Below, in pieces: positions 1 through 8,535 of a DNA stretch of 64,000 nt. Under the pieces are notes generated by a model. The model worked only from the letters and a program-made list of their open reading frames with translations. It made no database searches and was not told where the DNA came from. This DNA is from JAKVBK01 sp022447275. Lineage in GTDB: Bacteria; Pseudomonadota; Alphaproteobacteria; Rhodobacterales; Rhodobacteraceae. Position numbers and translations under genes: made by a program. Position 1 is the stretch's first letter. The number at the start of each line of letters is the position of its first letter. Location of the stretch: the NCBI GenBank assembly GCA_047125605.1, contig CP138932.1:3472001-3536000 (forward strand), given 5' to 3'.

Positions 1-456
1 ATCTACATTGCGTTCTCTGTGACTGGGCTGCGCAACACCATCATCGGCATTCTGCTGATATATCCGGTCACCACGATCCCCGTGGCGCTTTATATGCTGC
101 AGGGCTATTTTCGCGGTCTGCCTCATGAGGTGGAGGAGGCCGGCCTCATGGACGGCTTGAACCGGCTTCAGGTGATCTGGAAGATCACGTTGCCCCTTGC
201 CCTGCCTGCGATGGCCTCGGTCAGCCTCTATGTTTTCATGATCGCCTGGAACGAGTTTCTACTGGCATTCATGCTGTTGGATGATCCGAGCAAATTCACC
301 CTGACGCGGGGCATCGCGTCGCTCAACTCTTCAGAAATACCGCGCCAGCACCTGATGGCAGGCGCCGTGATCGCGACCGTTCCGATCATGGCCCTTTTCC
401 TTGGGCTGGAGCGTTTCATGACCAAAGGCCTGACCGCCGGGAGTGTCAAAGGATGA
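1..456 (+). CDS. Carbohydrate ABC transporter permease (MalG type), 5' end missing
   Basis: The reading frame is already open at base 1, so this is the C-terminal part of an inner-membrane permease; about 151 residues are present. It carries the cytoplasmic EAA loop (EEAGLMDGLNRLQVIWKITL, near residues 46-65 of this fragment), which couples the permease to the ATPase, and the membrane segments typical of the last half of MalG/UgpE/AraQ-like proteins. The stop overlaps the start of the next gene (ATGA at 453-456), so the two are translationally coupled. With the hydrolase and the MalK-type ATPase downstream it forms the end of a CUT1 sugar-uptake operon. The sugar cannot be read from the permease. 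Confidence 0.9.
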   Translation: MYIAFSVTGLRNTIIGILLIYPVTTIPVALYMLQGYFRGLPHEVEEAGLMDGLNRLQVIWKITLPLALPAMASVSLYVFMIAWNEFLLAFMLLDDPSKFTLTRGIASLNSSEIPRQHLMAGAVIATVPIMALFLGLERFMTKGLTAGSVKG

Positions 457-1715
457 CCCAAATGGATATCGAAACGCTGGATCGGCGCGCCCGTGAAATC
501 CTGACAGCGAATGACAGGGGTGGCTACACGCTGCCCACAGCGGGCCTGTATCCGTATCAATGGAACTGGGACAGTGCGTTTGCGGCCTGGGGCTTTGCCC
601 GGTTTGATATCGATCGGGCCTGGCAGGAGTTAGAGACCCTTTTTTCCGGGCAATGGCCCTCTGGGATGGTGCCTCATATCCTGTTTCACAAGCCCGATCC
701 CGGCTATTTTCCTGGGCCTGAAGTCTGGGGGGCGTCAAACGGGCCGATCCCGTCCTCGGGGATCAGCCAACCGCCCGTTGCAGCCACCTTTGCCCGCGCG
801 GTTTTGGAGACGGATATGGAGGCGGGTTTGGCCCGCGCACGCGGTCTGTTTGGCAAGATCAAGGATTGGCATCGGTGGTTCATGGCATGGCGCTCTGAGG
901 CTGGTGCGATCTTTATTACGCATCCTTGGGAAGCGGGCCGCGACAACACCGCTGATTGGGACAGCGCCATGGCGTTGATCGATCCTGAGGGCGTGGGTGA
1001 GTACACCCGCCGGGACACGGCCCATGTTGATCCAGCGATGCGGCCAACCAAAGCGGATTATGACCGCTATATCTGGCTGGTGCAGCGCGGGCGTCGGCTG
1101 GGTTGGGATGACGCGGCGCTGGCCCGGGATGCCCCGTTCCGCGTGGCTGATCCAACGATGACGTTCATTCTGCTGCGTGCCAATCGCGATCTGGCGGCGC
1201 TTGCGGATGCGTTGGGCGAGTCGCGCGCCGAAATAGACAGCTGGACGCAGATGCTCATTGCCGGCAGCGAGACGCTCAAGACACCTGAGGGCCACTATAC
1301 CGCGATCAACCTGCGTACAGGCGCGCACACGGGCCACATTACAAACGCGTCTTTCCTTAACTGGTATGCGGGAATTGAAAGCCCGGAAATGATGGCGGAA
1401 CTGCAGGCGGCCTTTGCTGCCAGCCCGTATCCGGTGCCCAGCCACAAGGTTGGGGCTGCTGAATTTGACAGCAAAAGATACTGGCGAGGGCCCACCTGGG
1501 CGATGTTCAATGCGCTGATCGCACGGGGTTTGTTGGATATGGGCCATGTGGAAGAGGCCGAGGCGCTGCGCTCGAAGACGGCAAGTCTGATGGCTCAGCA
1601 TGGCTTTGCTGAGTATTTTGATCCGCTTACCGGTGCGCCGGCAGGGGGCGGAACCTTTACGTGGACGGCAGCCGTCTGGCTGGCATGGGCCTCGCCATCT
1701 GCAGGAGCGAAGTGA
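453..1715 (+). CDS. MGH1-type glycoside hydrolase (glucosylglycerate/mannosylglycerate hydrolase-like)
   Basis: A 420-residue soluble protein with no signal peptide, matching the (alpha/alpha)6-barrel hydrolases related to GH63, including mycobacterial glucosylglycerate hydrolase and thermophile mannosylglycerate hydrolase. Visible landmarks are YQWNWDSAF near residue 35, a HPWEAGRDNTADWD block at 157-170 that should hold the catalytic acid Asp, a RYWRGPTWA block near 350, and AEYFDP near 386 holding the likely catalytic Glu. Being cytoplasmic and wedged between an ABC permease and its ATPase with overlapping stops and starts, it probably hydrolyses the imported glycoside. The substrate is inference: a compatible solute such as glucosylglycerate is plausible, but other alpha-glycosides are possible. 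Confidence 0.82.
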   Translation: MTQMDIETLDRRAREILTANDRGGYTLPTAGLYPYQWNWDSAFAAWGFARFDIDRAWQELETLFSGQWPSGMVPHILFHKPDPGYFPGPEVWGASNGPIPSSGISQPPVAATFARAVLETDMEAGLARARGLFGKIKDWHRWFMAWRSEAGAIFITHPWEAGRDNTADWDSAMALIDPEGVGEYTRRDTAHVDPAMRPTKADYDRYIWLVQRGRRLGWDDAALARDAPFRVADPTMTFILLRANRDLAALADALGESRAEIDSWTQMLIAGSETLKTPEGHYTAINLRTGAHTGHITNASFLNWYAGIESPEMMAELQAAFAASPYPVPSHKVGAAEFDSKRYWRGPTWAMFNALIARGLLDMGHVEEAEALRSKTASLMAQHGFAEYFDPLTGAPAGGGTFTWTAAVWLAWASPSAGAK

Positions 1716-2761
1716 TGGGTGCGATCAATCTTGACGGTGTAGAGAAGTGGTTCGGCGAGGCGCAGGTCATCAAGGGGGTCAACCTCGAGATCGAAGATGG
1801 TGAGTTCATCGTGTTCGTGGGCCCCTCGGGCTGTGGCAAGTCTACCTTGCTGCGGATGATTGGTGGGCTGGAGGATATCAGCCGGGGCGCCCTGCGCATC
1901 GATGGTGCTGATGTCACGGCCGAACCGCCGGCCAAGCGGGGCCTCGCCATGGTGTTTCAGAGCTACGCGCTTTATCCGCATATGTCCGTGCGCGACAACA
2001 TGGGCTTTCCCCTTAAAACGGCAGGTGCATCGCGCGCCGAGATCGACGCCGCGGTCAACACCGCTGCGGAGGTGCTCAAGCTCGAGCAATATCTGGATCG
2101 GCGGCCCAAAGACCTGTCTGGCGGACAGCGGCAGCGGGTTGCGATCGGACGCTGCATCGTGCGCGATCCCACCGCCTTCCTCTTTGATGAGCCTTTGTCC
2201 AATCTCGATGCAGCCTTGCGCGTTGAGATGCGCCTTGAAATCGCCAAGCTGCACCAGCGCTTGGGCGCGACCATGATCTACGTGACCCATGATCAGGTTG
2301 AGGCGATGACGTTGGCGGATCGCATCGTGGTGCTGGAATTCGGAAAGATCGCGCAGGTGGGCACCCCGAAGGAGCTGTACGAGCGTCCCCAGAACCTCTT
2401 TGTTGCGCAGTTCATCGGCTCCCCCAAGATGAATATTCTGCCCTGCCACACTGAGGGAAGCAGCTTCAGCCTGCCGCAAAACCGCGGCGGGGCTTTCACA
2501 GGCACGCGCGCGGCAGCCCATCTGGGAATCCGACCCGAACATATTACCATCGGTGCTGCGGGAACTGGACAGTGTGATGGCACTGTTGATGTGGTGGAAT
2601 ATCTGGGGGCGGATTCCTTTGTCGTGGTCGATTGCCCCGGCCTTGGCAACCTGACTGTCCGCACCGATGGCGACAGCACCGTGAAGGTGGGGGATGCCGT
2701 TGGCCTCAGCTTCATGGCGGAAAAGCTATCGTTCTTCGACGCAGAAGGGCTCCGCGTCTGA
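1715..2761 (+). CDS. Carbohydrate ABC transporter ATP-binding protein (MalK/UgpC type)
   Basis: A 348-residue ATPase of the CUT1 family. Walker A GPSGCGKS is at residues 36-43, signature LSGGQ at 134-138, Walker B FLFDEP at 155-160, and the switch His is in VTHDQVEA. The C-terminal third is the TOBE/OB regulatory region seen in MalK and UgpC. The start chosen is ATG 1715, which overlaps the TGA of the hydrolase (TGATG) and has AGGAG 8 bases upstream; a longer frame from 1661 would begin inside the hydrolase and add residues unlike the family. It energises the permease encoded by the preceding genes. Confidence 0.93.
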   Translation: MGAINLDGVEKWFGEAQVIKGVNLEIEDGEFIVFVGPSGCGKSTLLRMIGGLEDISRGALRIDGADVTAEPPAKRGLAMVFQSYALYPHMSVRDNMGFPLKTAGASRAEIDAAVNTAAEVLKLEQYLDRRPKDLSGGQRQRVAIGRCIVRDPTAFLFDEPLSNLDAALRVEMRLEIAKLHQRLGATMIYVTHDQVEAMTLADRIVVLEFGKIAQVGTPKELYERPQNLFVAQFIGSPKMNILPCHTEGSSFSLPQNRGGAFTGTRAAAHLGIRPEHITIGAAGTGQCDGTVDVVEYLGADSFVVVDCPGLGNLTVRTDGDSTVKVGDAVGLSFMAEKLSFFDAEGLRV

Positions 2762-2832
2762 TCTGCTGCACGGGCACGGGCCGATAAACTGATCTGACGC
2801 GGGGGGCTGTGGGGCGGATTTGCGCACGGAGC

Positions 2833-3618
2833 TCAGCGTTCCACCCGCTCTAGCCAAGCGGCGAGCGAGGCTTCAAATGCGCGCGGTTTGTCAGCATGCA
2901 GCCAATGCCCAGCGTCGGGCAGGCTGGCGAAGCGTGCGGTGGGGAACAGGGCCTTGATACGCGGTCGGTGCGCGCGTTGCACGTAGTCGGACGCGCCCCC
3001 TGAAAGAAACAGAACCGGCCCGTTAAATGGGCCAGTCAACGTGTCGGGCCAGCCGATGATCTTGTCCATCTCGGCTGCGAGCACGGGAAGGTTAAGCTTC
3101 CATCGGGGGGGATTTGCCCGCAGGTCCAGCGATTGCAAAAGGAATGCGCGCGTGCCGGGATCATCCACCTCTGCGGCCAGCCGGGCATCTGCGGCGCCGC
3201 GGCTGGTGAGGTCTGAGATCTCCATTGCCATCATCGCCTTGGCGAGGGGCAGCTGGGTATGCCCATAGGAGACGGGGGCAATGTCGGCCACCAGCAGGCT
3301 TGCGACATGTTCCGGCTTTGTGAGGGCCAGGGCCATCGCAGCCTTTCCGCCCATCGAATGCCCCATCACATGGGCTTTGCCGCCAGGGCAGGCCGCGATC
3401 ACCTCGGCGAGGTCTGCCGCCATGTCTTCATAGCCCTGCTGTGCGGCGCGGGGGCTGTCCCCATGATTGCGCATATCAACGCTGATCACCGGGCGGTTGG
3501 CTGACATCCGCTTGGCGATCACATTCCAATTGCGTGCAGATCCGTACAGCCCGTGTGCGATCAGCAACGGGGGTGTTTGGGCGGTGGCCTCGGGCCCAAA
3601 GGCATATGTTTGCAACAT
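2833..3618 (-). CDS. Alpha/beta hydrolase (YbfF-like esterase)
   Basis: A 261-residue cytoplasmic alpha/beta-fold hydrolase. The oxyanion region is AHGLYGSARNW near residue 21, the nucleophile elbow GHSMGG puts Ser at 88, and the final catalytic His is in DAGHWLHADKP near residue 240. The DMRNHGDS block near 48 is typical of YbfF and related short-chain acyl esterases. It faces the sugar ABC operon tail to tail and is transcribed alone. The natural substrate is not predictable. Confidence 0.85.
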   Translation of the reverse strand: MLQTYAFGPEATAQTPPLLIAHGLYGSARNWNVIAKRMSANRPVISVDMRNHGDSPRAAQQGYEDMAADLAEVIAACPGGKAHVMGHSMGGKAAMALALTKPEHVASLLVADIAPVSYGHTQLPLAKAMMAMEISDLTSRGAADARLAAEVDDPGTRAFLLQSLDLRANPPRWKLNLPVLAAEMDKIIGWPDTLTGPFNGPVLFLSGGASDYVQRAHRPRIKALFPTARFASLPDAGHWLHADKPRAFEASLAAWLERVER

Positions 3619-3785
3619 GGCTCTTGGGTAGCGGTGTGGCGTGCGGGCGTCCAGCCGAAGCGGATATTGGGGCGCGGTTTTGCACGCGGCATCAGTGGGC
3701 TTGAACTGGGGTGGGCCTGCAACACACCAGCGATGTTTGGCAGTGCTTACCTTGCCCCGCCCGGTGGTCTGACTATCAATGCGCC

Positions 3786-4157
3786 ATGGCTGTTACTGAC
3801 CCGCAACAAATGGCGGATGAAATCTCAACCCTGCTCAAGGAGCGGCTCGGCATTCGCCGCCGTGCCGGGCTGAAGTGGCAGTTGATGCTGGCCCGCACCC
3901 TTCTGCCGAACCATGTTCTTAAGGCTGCCCGTGGCGTGGCCGATGCGGCGCGGCTGGGCGCTCATCCCAAGCTGATGAAGCAGGTTGATCTTGCTCAGAC
4001 ACGTGCGGATTTCGATCTTGCCGTCCGTCATTTGCGCGAAGTTGATCCCCGCCAGCGGCGCATCGGCATCCTGCTCGGCATGGTGACAGGCCTGCTGTTC
4101 AACCTTGTGATCCTCGCGCTTGCCATTGTGCTGCTGCTGCCCCTGATGCCGTTCTGA
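3786..4157 (+). CDS. Hypothetical protein with C-terminal membrane anchor
   Basis: A 123-residue protein I do not recognise. The N-terminal 95 residues are charged, with Lys/Arg-rich helices, and a single hydrophobic stretch near residues 97-123 (LLFNLVILALAIVLLLPLMPF at the end) should anchor it in the membrane. The start is ATG 3786; the frame is open further upstream to 3711, but that part is Cys/Trp-rich and looks non-coding. It lies between two minus-strand genes with 167 bases on its left. No function can be assigned. Confidence 0.55.
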   Translation: MAVTDPQQMADEISTLLKERLGIRRRAGLKWQLMLARTLLPNHVLKAARGVADAARLGAHPKLMKQVDLAQTRADFDLAVRHLREVDPRQRRIGILLGMVTGLLFNLVILALAIVLLLPLMPF

Positions 4158-4181
4158 TTGTGCCGGGGTCATCGGCGCGCT

Positions 4182-5081
4182 TTAGCGGTGGCTTGGATCA
4201 AACCCGTAAAGCGCTTCTGGATTGCTGACCAAAACCCGGTGCAATCGATCCGCATTGTCGCCGCACCATGCGATCAACTGGGTCAACAGGGCGCCGGAGT
4301 CGGGCTGTTCGGCATCGGCCAACATGATATGCGGCCAGTCAGAGCCCCAAACACAGCGCGTCTCGTTGGCATCGAGCAACGCTTTTGCAAATGGGTCCAC
4401 CGTGGCGGGCGTGCGCGCCAGCCGGTATGCGCCCGAAAGTTTGACCCATGCCAGCCCGTCTTTCAGAAGGGCGCACAGCGTCTGAAATCCGGGATCATCC
4501 ACCCCAAGGGACACATCCGGCCACCCCATATGGTCGAAACAGACCGGAACCGGCAGATCGCGGAGGTCTTCTGCGATCTCTGTCATGTGCTGATGGGTAT
4601 GCAGCAACATCTGAATGTGCATCCCCCGCGCGGCCAGCGCCGGGGCCAACGCCTTTGCGCCCGCCCAACTGAGCACCCCGCCATGGACGTAGTTCAATCG
4701 GATGCCCATCACGCCCGCTGCGGCCAGTGCGTCAAGCTCGGACGGGTCTGCCCCATCACGGACCAGCCCGATCCCGCGCGCTCTGTCTTTGCCCAGTGCG
4801 GCAACGGCGGCCAAGGTCACCGCGTTGTCGGCGCCATAGAGGATCGAATGCACGACGACCGTGCGCCCGAGGCCAAGCGTTGCGCCATGACGACGTTGGC
4901 GCGCTACCCATTCCTGCAGGCTACCTTCGGCCGGGTCTTCCATGCGCCCTTCCCACAAGGGGAAAGCCGCCTCCTTTGCCAGCATGTGCAGATGGGCATC
5001 GCAGGCCCCTTGGGGCAGCGGATGTTCTGGTGCGGTTGGGGGATCGATGGGGAGGTTGCCGAGGGGCTTTGTGTCCGGCAT
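4182..5081 (-). CDS. Amidohydrolase-2 family hydrolase (PDC lactonase / galactarolactone isomerase-like)
   Basis: A 299-residue TIM-barrel metal-dependent hydrolase of the COG3618 type. The first-strand motif DAHLH is at 28-32, GIRLNY is near 157, a FDHMGWPD motif is near residue 200, and WGSDWPH near 255 provides the late active-site Asp. The family contains 2-pyrone-4,6-dicarboxylate lactonase (LigI) and D-galactarolactone isomerase, so a lactone or sugar-acid lactone substrate is likely. It lies 9 bases downstream of the AbrB-family transporter gene on the same strand, so the two may be one operon. The exact reaction is unknown. Confidence 0.8.
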   Translation of the reverse strand: MPDTKPLGNLPIDPPTAPEHPLPQGACDAHLHMLAKEAAFPLWEGRMEDPAEGSLQEWVARQRRHGATLGLGRTVVVHSILYGADNAVTLAAVAALGKDRARGIGLVRDGADPSELDALAAAGVMGIRLNYVHGGVLSWAGAKALAPALAARGMHIQMLLHTHQHMTEIAEDLRDLPVPVCFDHMGWPDVSLGVDDPGFQTLCALLKDGLAWVKLSGAYRLARTPATVDPFAKALLDANETRCVWGSDWPHIMLADAEQPDSGALLTQLIAWCGDNADRLHRVLVSNPEALYGFDPSHR

Positions 5082-5090
5082 GGCGGGCTC

Positions 5091-6191
5091 CTATCGGGGT
5101 GTCGGGGGGCGCTGGGCCGGTGATTTCTGGGCGCGGCGGCGGGCGCTGCCCCAAATGCGAAACGCCACGGGGGCAGAAAAGATCACCAATGTGATGCGGG
5201 CAATATGTGCTGAGGCGACATAGGCAACCTCTTGGCCCATCGCGAGGGCGAGCAGGCTCATCTCGGTCAGGCCGCCGGGCGAGAAGGCCAGAAAGGCCTG
5301 TGCGATGGGCCGTTCTGTCAGAAGATATACAATCTGGGCGAAGAACAGCGCGATGGCCAACATGCCGCTGGCTGCCACTGCGCCCAAGGCCATGTCCTTT
5401 GCCACCTCCCGAAGGCCCACGCCCACAAAACGGCAGCCGATCACGGTGCCAATAAAAATCTGTGCGCAGACCACCAGAAGGGTTGGGGGCGGCACGGTGA
5501 CAAGCCCGCTGATATGCAATGCGGCGGACAGGATCATGGGCCCGAACAGGGCGCCGGCGGGCAGACGGACGCCTCTTGCAAATCCCAAGCCGAGCAGAGC
5601 ACAGGCCGCCAGCGCAGCGCCGTCTCTTAGGCCAACCTCTTCGAATGTGACCCAGTTGCGGGCGCTGCCCCGAGTGTCTACCCCCAATACGAGGCCGAAA
5701 AATAATGCGACACTGGCAATCACAAGCAGCACGCGCGTGGCATGGGCCAGGGCAATCCGGCGCCCGTCGCCGCCCGCGTCGTCCCCCAAGAGCATCATCT
5801 CGCTCAGGCCGCCGGGCATTGCTGAGAAGAAGGCCGTGATCGGATCATAGCGGCCAATCATCCGATAGACCGCATAGGATATGGTCGCCGCAGCGATGCA
5901 AAACAGCGGCAGCAGCGCTGCTGTTATCCCCCAGGATGCAGCCTGTTCGAGCATGTCGCCATGAAAGCTTGCACCGAGGAAAACGCCGATCACCGGGATC
6001 ACGAACTGGCGCAAGCCGCCCGGGGCCACCAGCGGCATGCCTGCCAGCGCGGCCAGGGTGCATCCGATCATCGGGCCCAGCATCCAAGGCAAAGGCAAAC
6101 CCACATACGCGGCCAGTCCGCCAGCGCTTGTGCCCAGCAGCAGGGCGATGCCGATCCAGCGTAGGTCTGGCGATGTTGGGGTTTTGCGCAT
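5091..6191 (-). CDS. AbrB-family membrane transporter-like protein
   Basis: A 366-residue polytopic inner-membrane protein of the AbrB (ammonia monooxygenase-related) family. It shows the duplicated architecture: LPWMLGPMIG-type motifs near residue 34, LFGPMIL near 217, and two PGG-L-EM motifs (MPGGLSEM near 144 and SPGGLTEM near 307). About ten membrane segments are visible. Members are thought to export or sense small molecules, but their substrates are poorly defined. It precedes the amidohydrolase on the same strand by 9 bases, which suggests a shared transcript and perhaps a shared substrate. Confidence 0.85.
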   Translation of the reverse strand: MRKTPTSPDLRWIGIALLLGTSAGGLAAYVGLPLPWMLGPMIGCTLAALAGMPLVAPGGLRQFVIPVIGVFLGASFHGDMLEQAASWGITAALLPLFCIAAATISYAVYRMIGRYDPITAFFSAMPGGLSEMMLLGDDAGGDGRRIALAHATRVLLVIASVALFFGLVLGVDTRGSARNWVTFEEVGLRDGAALAACALLGLGFARGVRLPAGALFGPMILSAALHISGLVTVPPPTLLVVCAQIFIGTVIGCRFVGVGLREVAKDMALGAVAASGMLAIALFFAQIVYLLTERPIAQAFLAFSPGGLTEMSLLALAMGQEVAYVASAHIARITLVIFSAPVAFRIWGSARRRAQKSPAQRPPTPR

Positions 6192-6301
6192 GGTTTGGGC
6201 TTACACCCCAGCGCCTCGAACCGAAAGGGTGGCTGTGCCGCGTTGGTGCAGTTTGCTGCGCCAAAGCAATCCAAGCTGCTGTGTGCCCCGGGCCCGCAGC
6301 C

Positions 6302-7150
6302 CTAGCACATCCGAAACCGCGTTTTGAGAACAGCCGCCGCGGCAGCTTCCTGCTCTGGTGTGAAAAACCCCGCAGAGGCAGCGACATAGCGCGTATAGCG
6401 CTCTGCCACCTTGGCGCGCAGCCGTGCGGCGGGCCAATCCGCGGGAAACCAGCCCTCTGGCAGGCGCGGATGCCTGAGGGCGGCGCGGCGCCAGCCGTCG
6501 ATCATCAGCACGCGCAAGGCCATTGCACTGTTGGCATCGCGCGGTTGCAAGGGCAGATGCTGGATCCAGGCCTCGAGCGCGTCCCAGGTTTCGCGCATGT
6601 CCGGATCGGCAAGATGGGTGGCCAGCCAATCGGGCGCAGGCGCGGGGCTGGCGGTGAGCGGCCAGAGATCGTGCGCGTCCAGCCAGCCGGGCGCGGGTGG
6701 GGCGTCTGCCTGCCAAATCGCGACGCCAGAGAGCATAGCACCGCCCCCATGACGCACCTTGCGGGCCAAGGCCTCGCGCTGGGCGGCAGTTAGCCCCGGT
6801 GGGCAGAGCGCCAGTACGACATCCCGCCCCTGTGCCGTCATCGGGCTATAAATCCGGCTTTCAGCGGGCAGAAACTCTGCCGCACCCGCAGGGGTAAGGC
6901 GGTAGATACTGCTGCGCCCTGCCCGCTCGGTGATGACCAACCCATCGCTGGCCAGCCGGGACATGGCCGTGCGGACAGCCCCGGGCGCAATGCCCGCCGG
7001 CGCTAGGGCGCGGGTGATATCTGCCAGAGGGATGGCCCCGCCTGCCGGCTGGATGGCATCGCCGAACATCGTCACCACAAGAGACCAGGTTTTCACCCTT
7101 TGGGGGAACCTGTCGATCGCGGTCTGCAACTGAGGGTCAGGCAAGAGCAT
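6302..7150 (-). CDS. PaaX-family transcriptional repressor
   Basis: A 282-residue regulator. An N-terminal winged helix (VKTWSLVVTMFGDA then GAVRTAMSRLASDGLV, roughly residues 15-75) is followed by the PaaX central domain and a C-terminal domain. The start chosen is ATG 7150; the frame extends to 7309, but that upstream part overlaps the 3' end of kynU and does not resemble the family. PaaX proteins repress phenylacetate degradation through phenylacetyl-CoA, yet no paa gene lies here. Its neighbours are kynU upstream and an AbrB transporter downstream, so its target and effector are uncertain. Confidence 0.85.
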   Translation of the reverse strand: MLLPDPQLQTAIDRFPQRVKTWSLVVTMFGDAIQPAGGAIPLADITRALAPAGIAPGAVRTAMSRLASDGLVITERAGRSSIYRLTPAGAAEFLPAESRIYSPMTAQGRDVVLALCPPGLTAAQREALARKVRHGGGAMLSGVAIWQADAPPAPGWLDAHDLWPLTASPAPAPDWLATHLADPDMRETWDALEAWIQHLPLQPRDANSAMALRVLMIDGWRRAALRHPRLPEGWFPADWPAARLRAKVAERYTRYVAASAGFFTPEQEAAAAAVLKTRFRMC

Positions 7151-7266
7151 GAGATACCGGCTTGGCGATAATTGTTTGCGCCAGCTAAGACCGACAGGCC
7201 CGAGGGGGCAAGAGCGCTGATCCAGCAGGTGCGCGCGGGGCCTGTCCACCGCGCTTGCTGTTGCGA

Positions 7267-8472
7267 TCAGGTGACGGCGGCGCGGGCATGGAAACGGGGG
7301 GTGTCCCAAATGCGGTGGGTCAGGATATCGGCTAAGATCCGCGCGGCCTCAACCACCTCTTCTTCGGTATTGTAGAGCGGGGCGAAACCAAACCGGATCC
7401 TGTCGGGCGCGCGGAAATCCCCAATCACACCGCGCGCAATCAGCGCCTGCATTACGGCATACCCTTCCGGGTGGCGGAACGACACCTGACTGCCGCGCTG
7501 GTGCGGATCACGCGGACTGGCCAGCGTCACCTCGTCACCGCAGTTGCGCTCCACCTCCGCGATGAAGCGCTCGGACAGGGTGATCGAGCGCGCGCGCACA
7601 TCCTTCATGTCGACCCTGTCCCAGATGTCGAGCGCAGCCTCAAGCGCAGCCATCTGCAGCACCGCAGGGGTGCCTACCCTCATCCGTGCCAAGCCCGGGC
7701 CGGGGCGATAGGTGAGGTCAAAGTCAAATGGGGCGGCATGTCCGAGCCAGCCCGCCAAGGCCGGTTGCACATGCTCGGCGATGTCTGGGCGCACATAGAC
7801 AAAGGCTGGCGCGCCGGGCCCTGCATTGAGGTATTTGTAGGTGCAGCCTGCAGCAAATTCGGGCCCGCACCCCTGCAAGTCCACGGGTAGGGCGCCTGCG
7901 GAATGGGCTAGATCCCAGACCACGACGATGCCTTTGGCCTGCGCCGCTGCGGTCAACTGTGCCATGTCATGCATCCGCCCGGTGCGGTAATCCACCTCCG
8001 TCAGCATGAGCACAGCGATGGTTTCGTCGAGGGCCGCGGCCACGTCTTCGGGCGCAACGGTACGGACGGTCTTGCCCTGCATCAGCCGGGTCAGGCCGTC
8101 AGCCATATAAAGATCAGACGGGAAGTTTCCGGTATCCGACAGGATCACCGAGCGGTCCGGGCGCAGAGCAAGGGCCGCGGCAAGGCACTGAAACACCTTG
8201 ATGGACAGCGTATCGCCCACTGCAACGCTGCCCGCAGGTGCGCCGATCAACCGCCCGATCCGGTCGCCAAGGCGATCGGGCTGCGGCATCCAGCCGGTGC
8301 CACCGGCACCCGCATTCCAGCCGCGAATGAGCAGTTTTCCCCATTCCTCGGTGACGGTGTCATGCACGCGGTCTGCGGCGGCGCGGGGCAAGGGCCCCAG
8401 CGAATTGCCATCGAGATAGATCACCCCTTCGGGCAAAAAGAAACTGGCGCGTGTGGCGGCGAAATCTGTCAT
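7267..8472 (-). CDS. kynU: Kynureninase
   Basis: A 401-residue PLP-dependent fold-type I enzyme that cleaves L-kynurenine to anthranilate and L-alanine. YLDGNSLGPLP near residue 19, SDTGNFPSD at 112-120, VVWDLAHSAGALPVDL near 184, and CTYKYLNAGPG with the PLP lysine at 213 are all hallmark blocks. Length is normal (about 400). It is divergent from the kynurenine-formamidase-like gene at 8536 across a 63-base gap, which joins two consecutive steps of tryptophan catabolism. No tryptophan dioxygenase gene is in the window. Confidence 0.95.
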   Translation of the reverse strand: MTDFAATRASFFLPEGVIYLDGNSLGPLPRAAADRVHDTVTEEWGKLLIRGWNAGAGGTGWMPQPDRLGDRIGRLIGAPAGSVAVGDTLSIKVFQCLAAALALRPDRSVILSDTGNFPSDLYMADGLTRLMQGKTVRTVAPEDVAAALDETIAVLMLTEVDYRTGRMHDMAQLTAAAQAKGIVVVWDLAHSAGALPVDLQGCGPEFAAGCTYKYLNAGPGAPAFVYVRPDIAEHVQPALAGWLGHAAPFDFDLTYRPGPGLARMRVGTPAVLQMAALEAALDIWDRVDMKDVRARSITLSERFIAEVERNCGDEVTLASPRDPHQRGSQVSFRHPEGYAVMQALIARGVIGDFRAPDRIRFGFAPLYNTEEEVVEAARILADILTHRIWDTPRFHARAAVT

Positions 8473-8535
8473 TGCATCCCCCTTCCGGATGGGCGCAGCA
8501 TACTGCGAGATCCGGGGGTTACCAGAGGAAGCGGC
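8473..8535. promoter_or_regulatory. Divergent kynU / formamidase promoter region with nested palindromes
   Basis: This 63-base gap must hold both promoters. It contains CGCAG-CATA-CTGCG at 8494-8507, nested inside CCGGAT (8485-8490) and ATCCGG (8510-8515). The symmetry suggests a protein-binding site for a regulator of both genes. The regulator is not identified. Confidence 0.4.

Noticed and set aside
4158..5123. Open frame of 321 codons on the plus strand
   Set aside because: It lies opposite the amidohydrolase gene and reads as a Cys/Gln/Arg-rich shadow.
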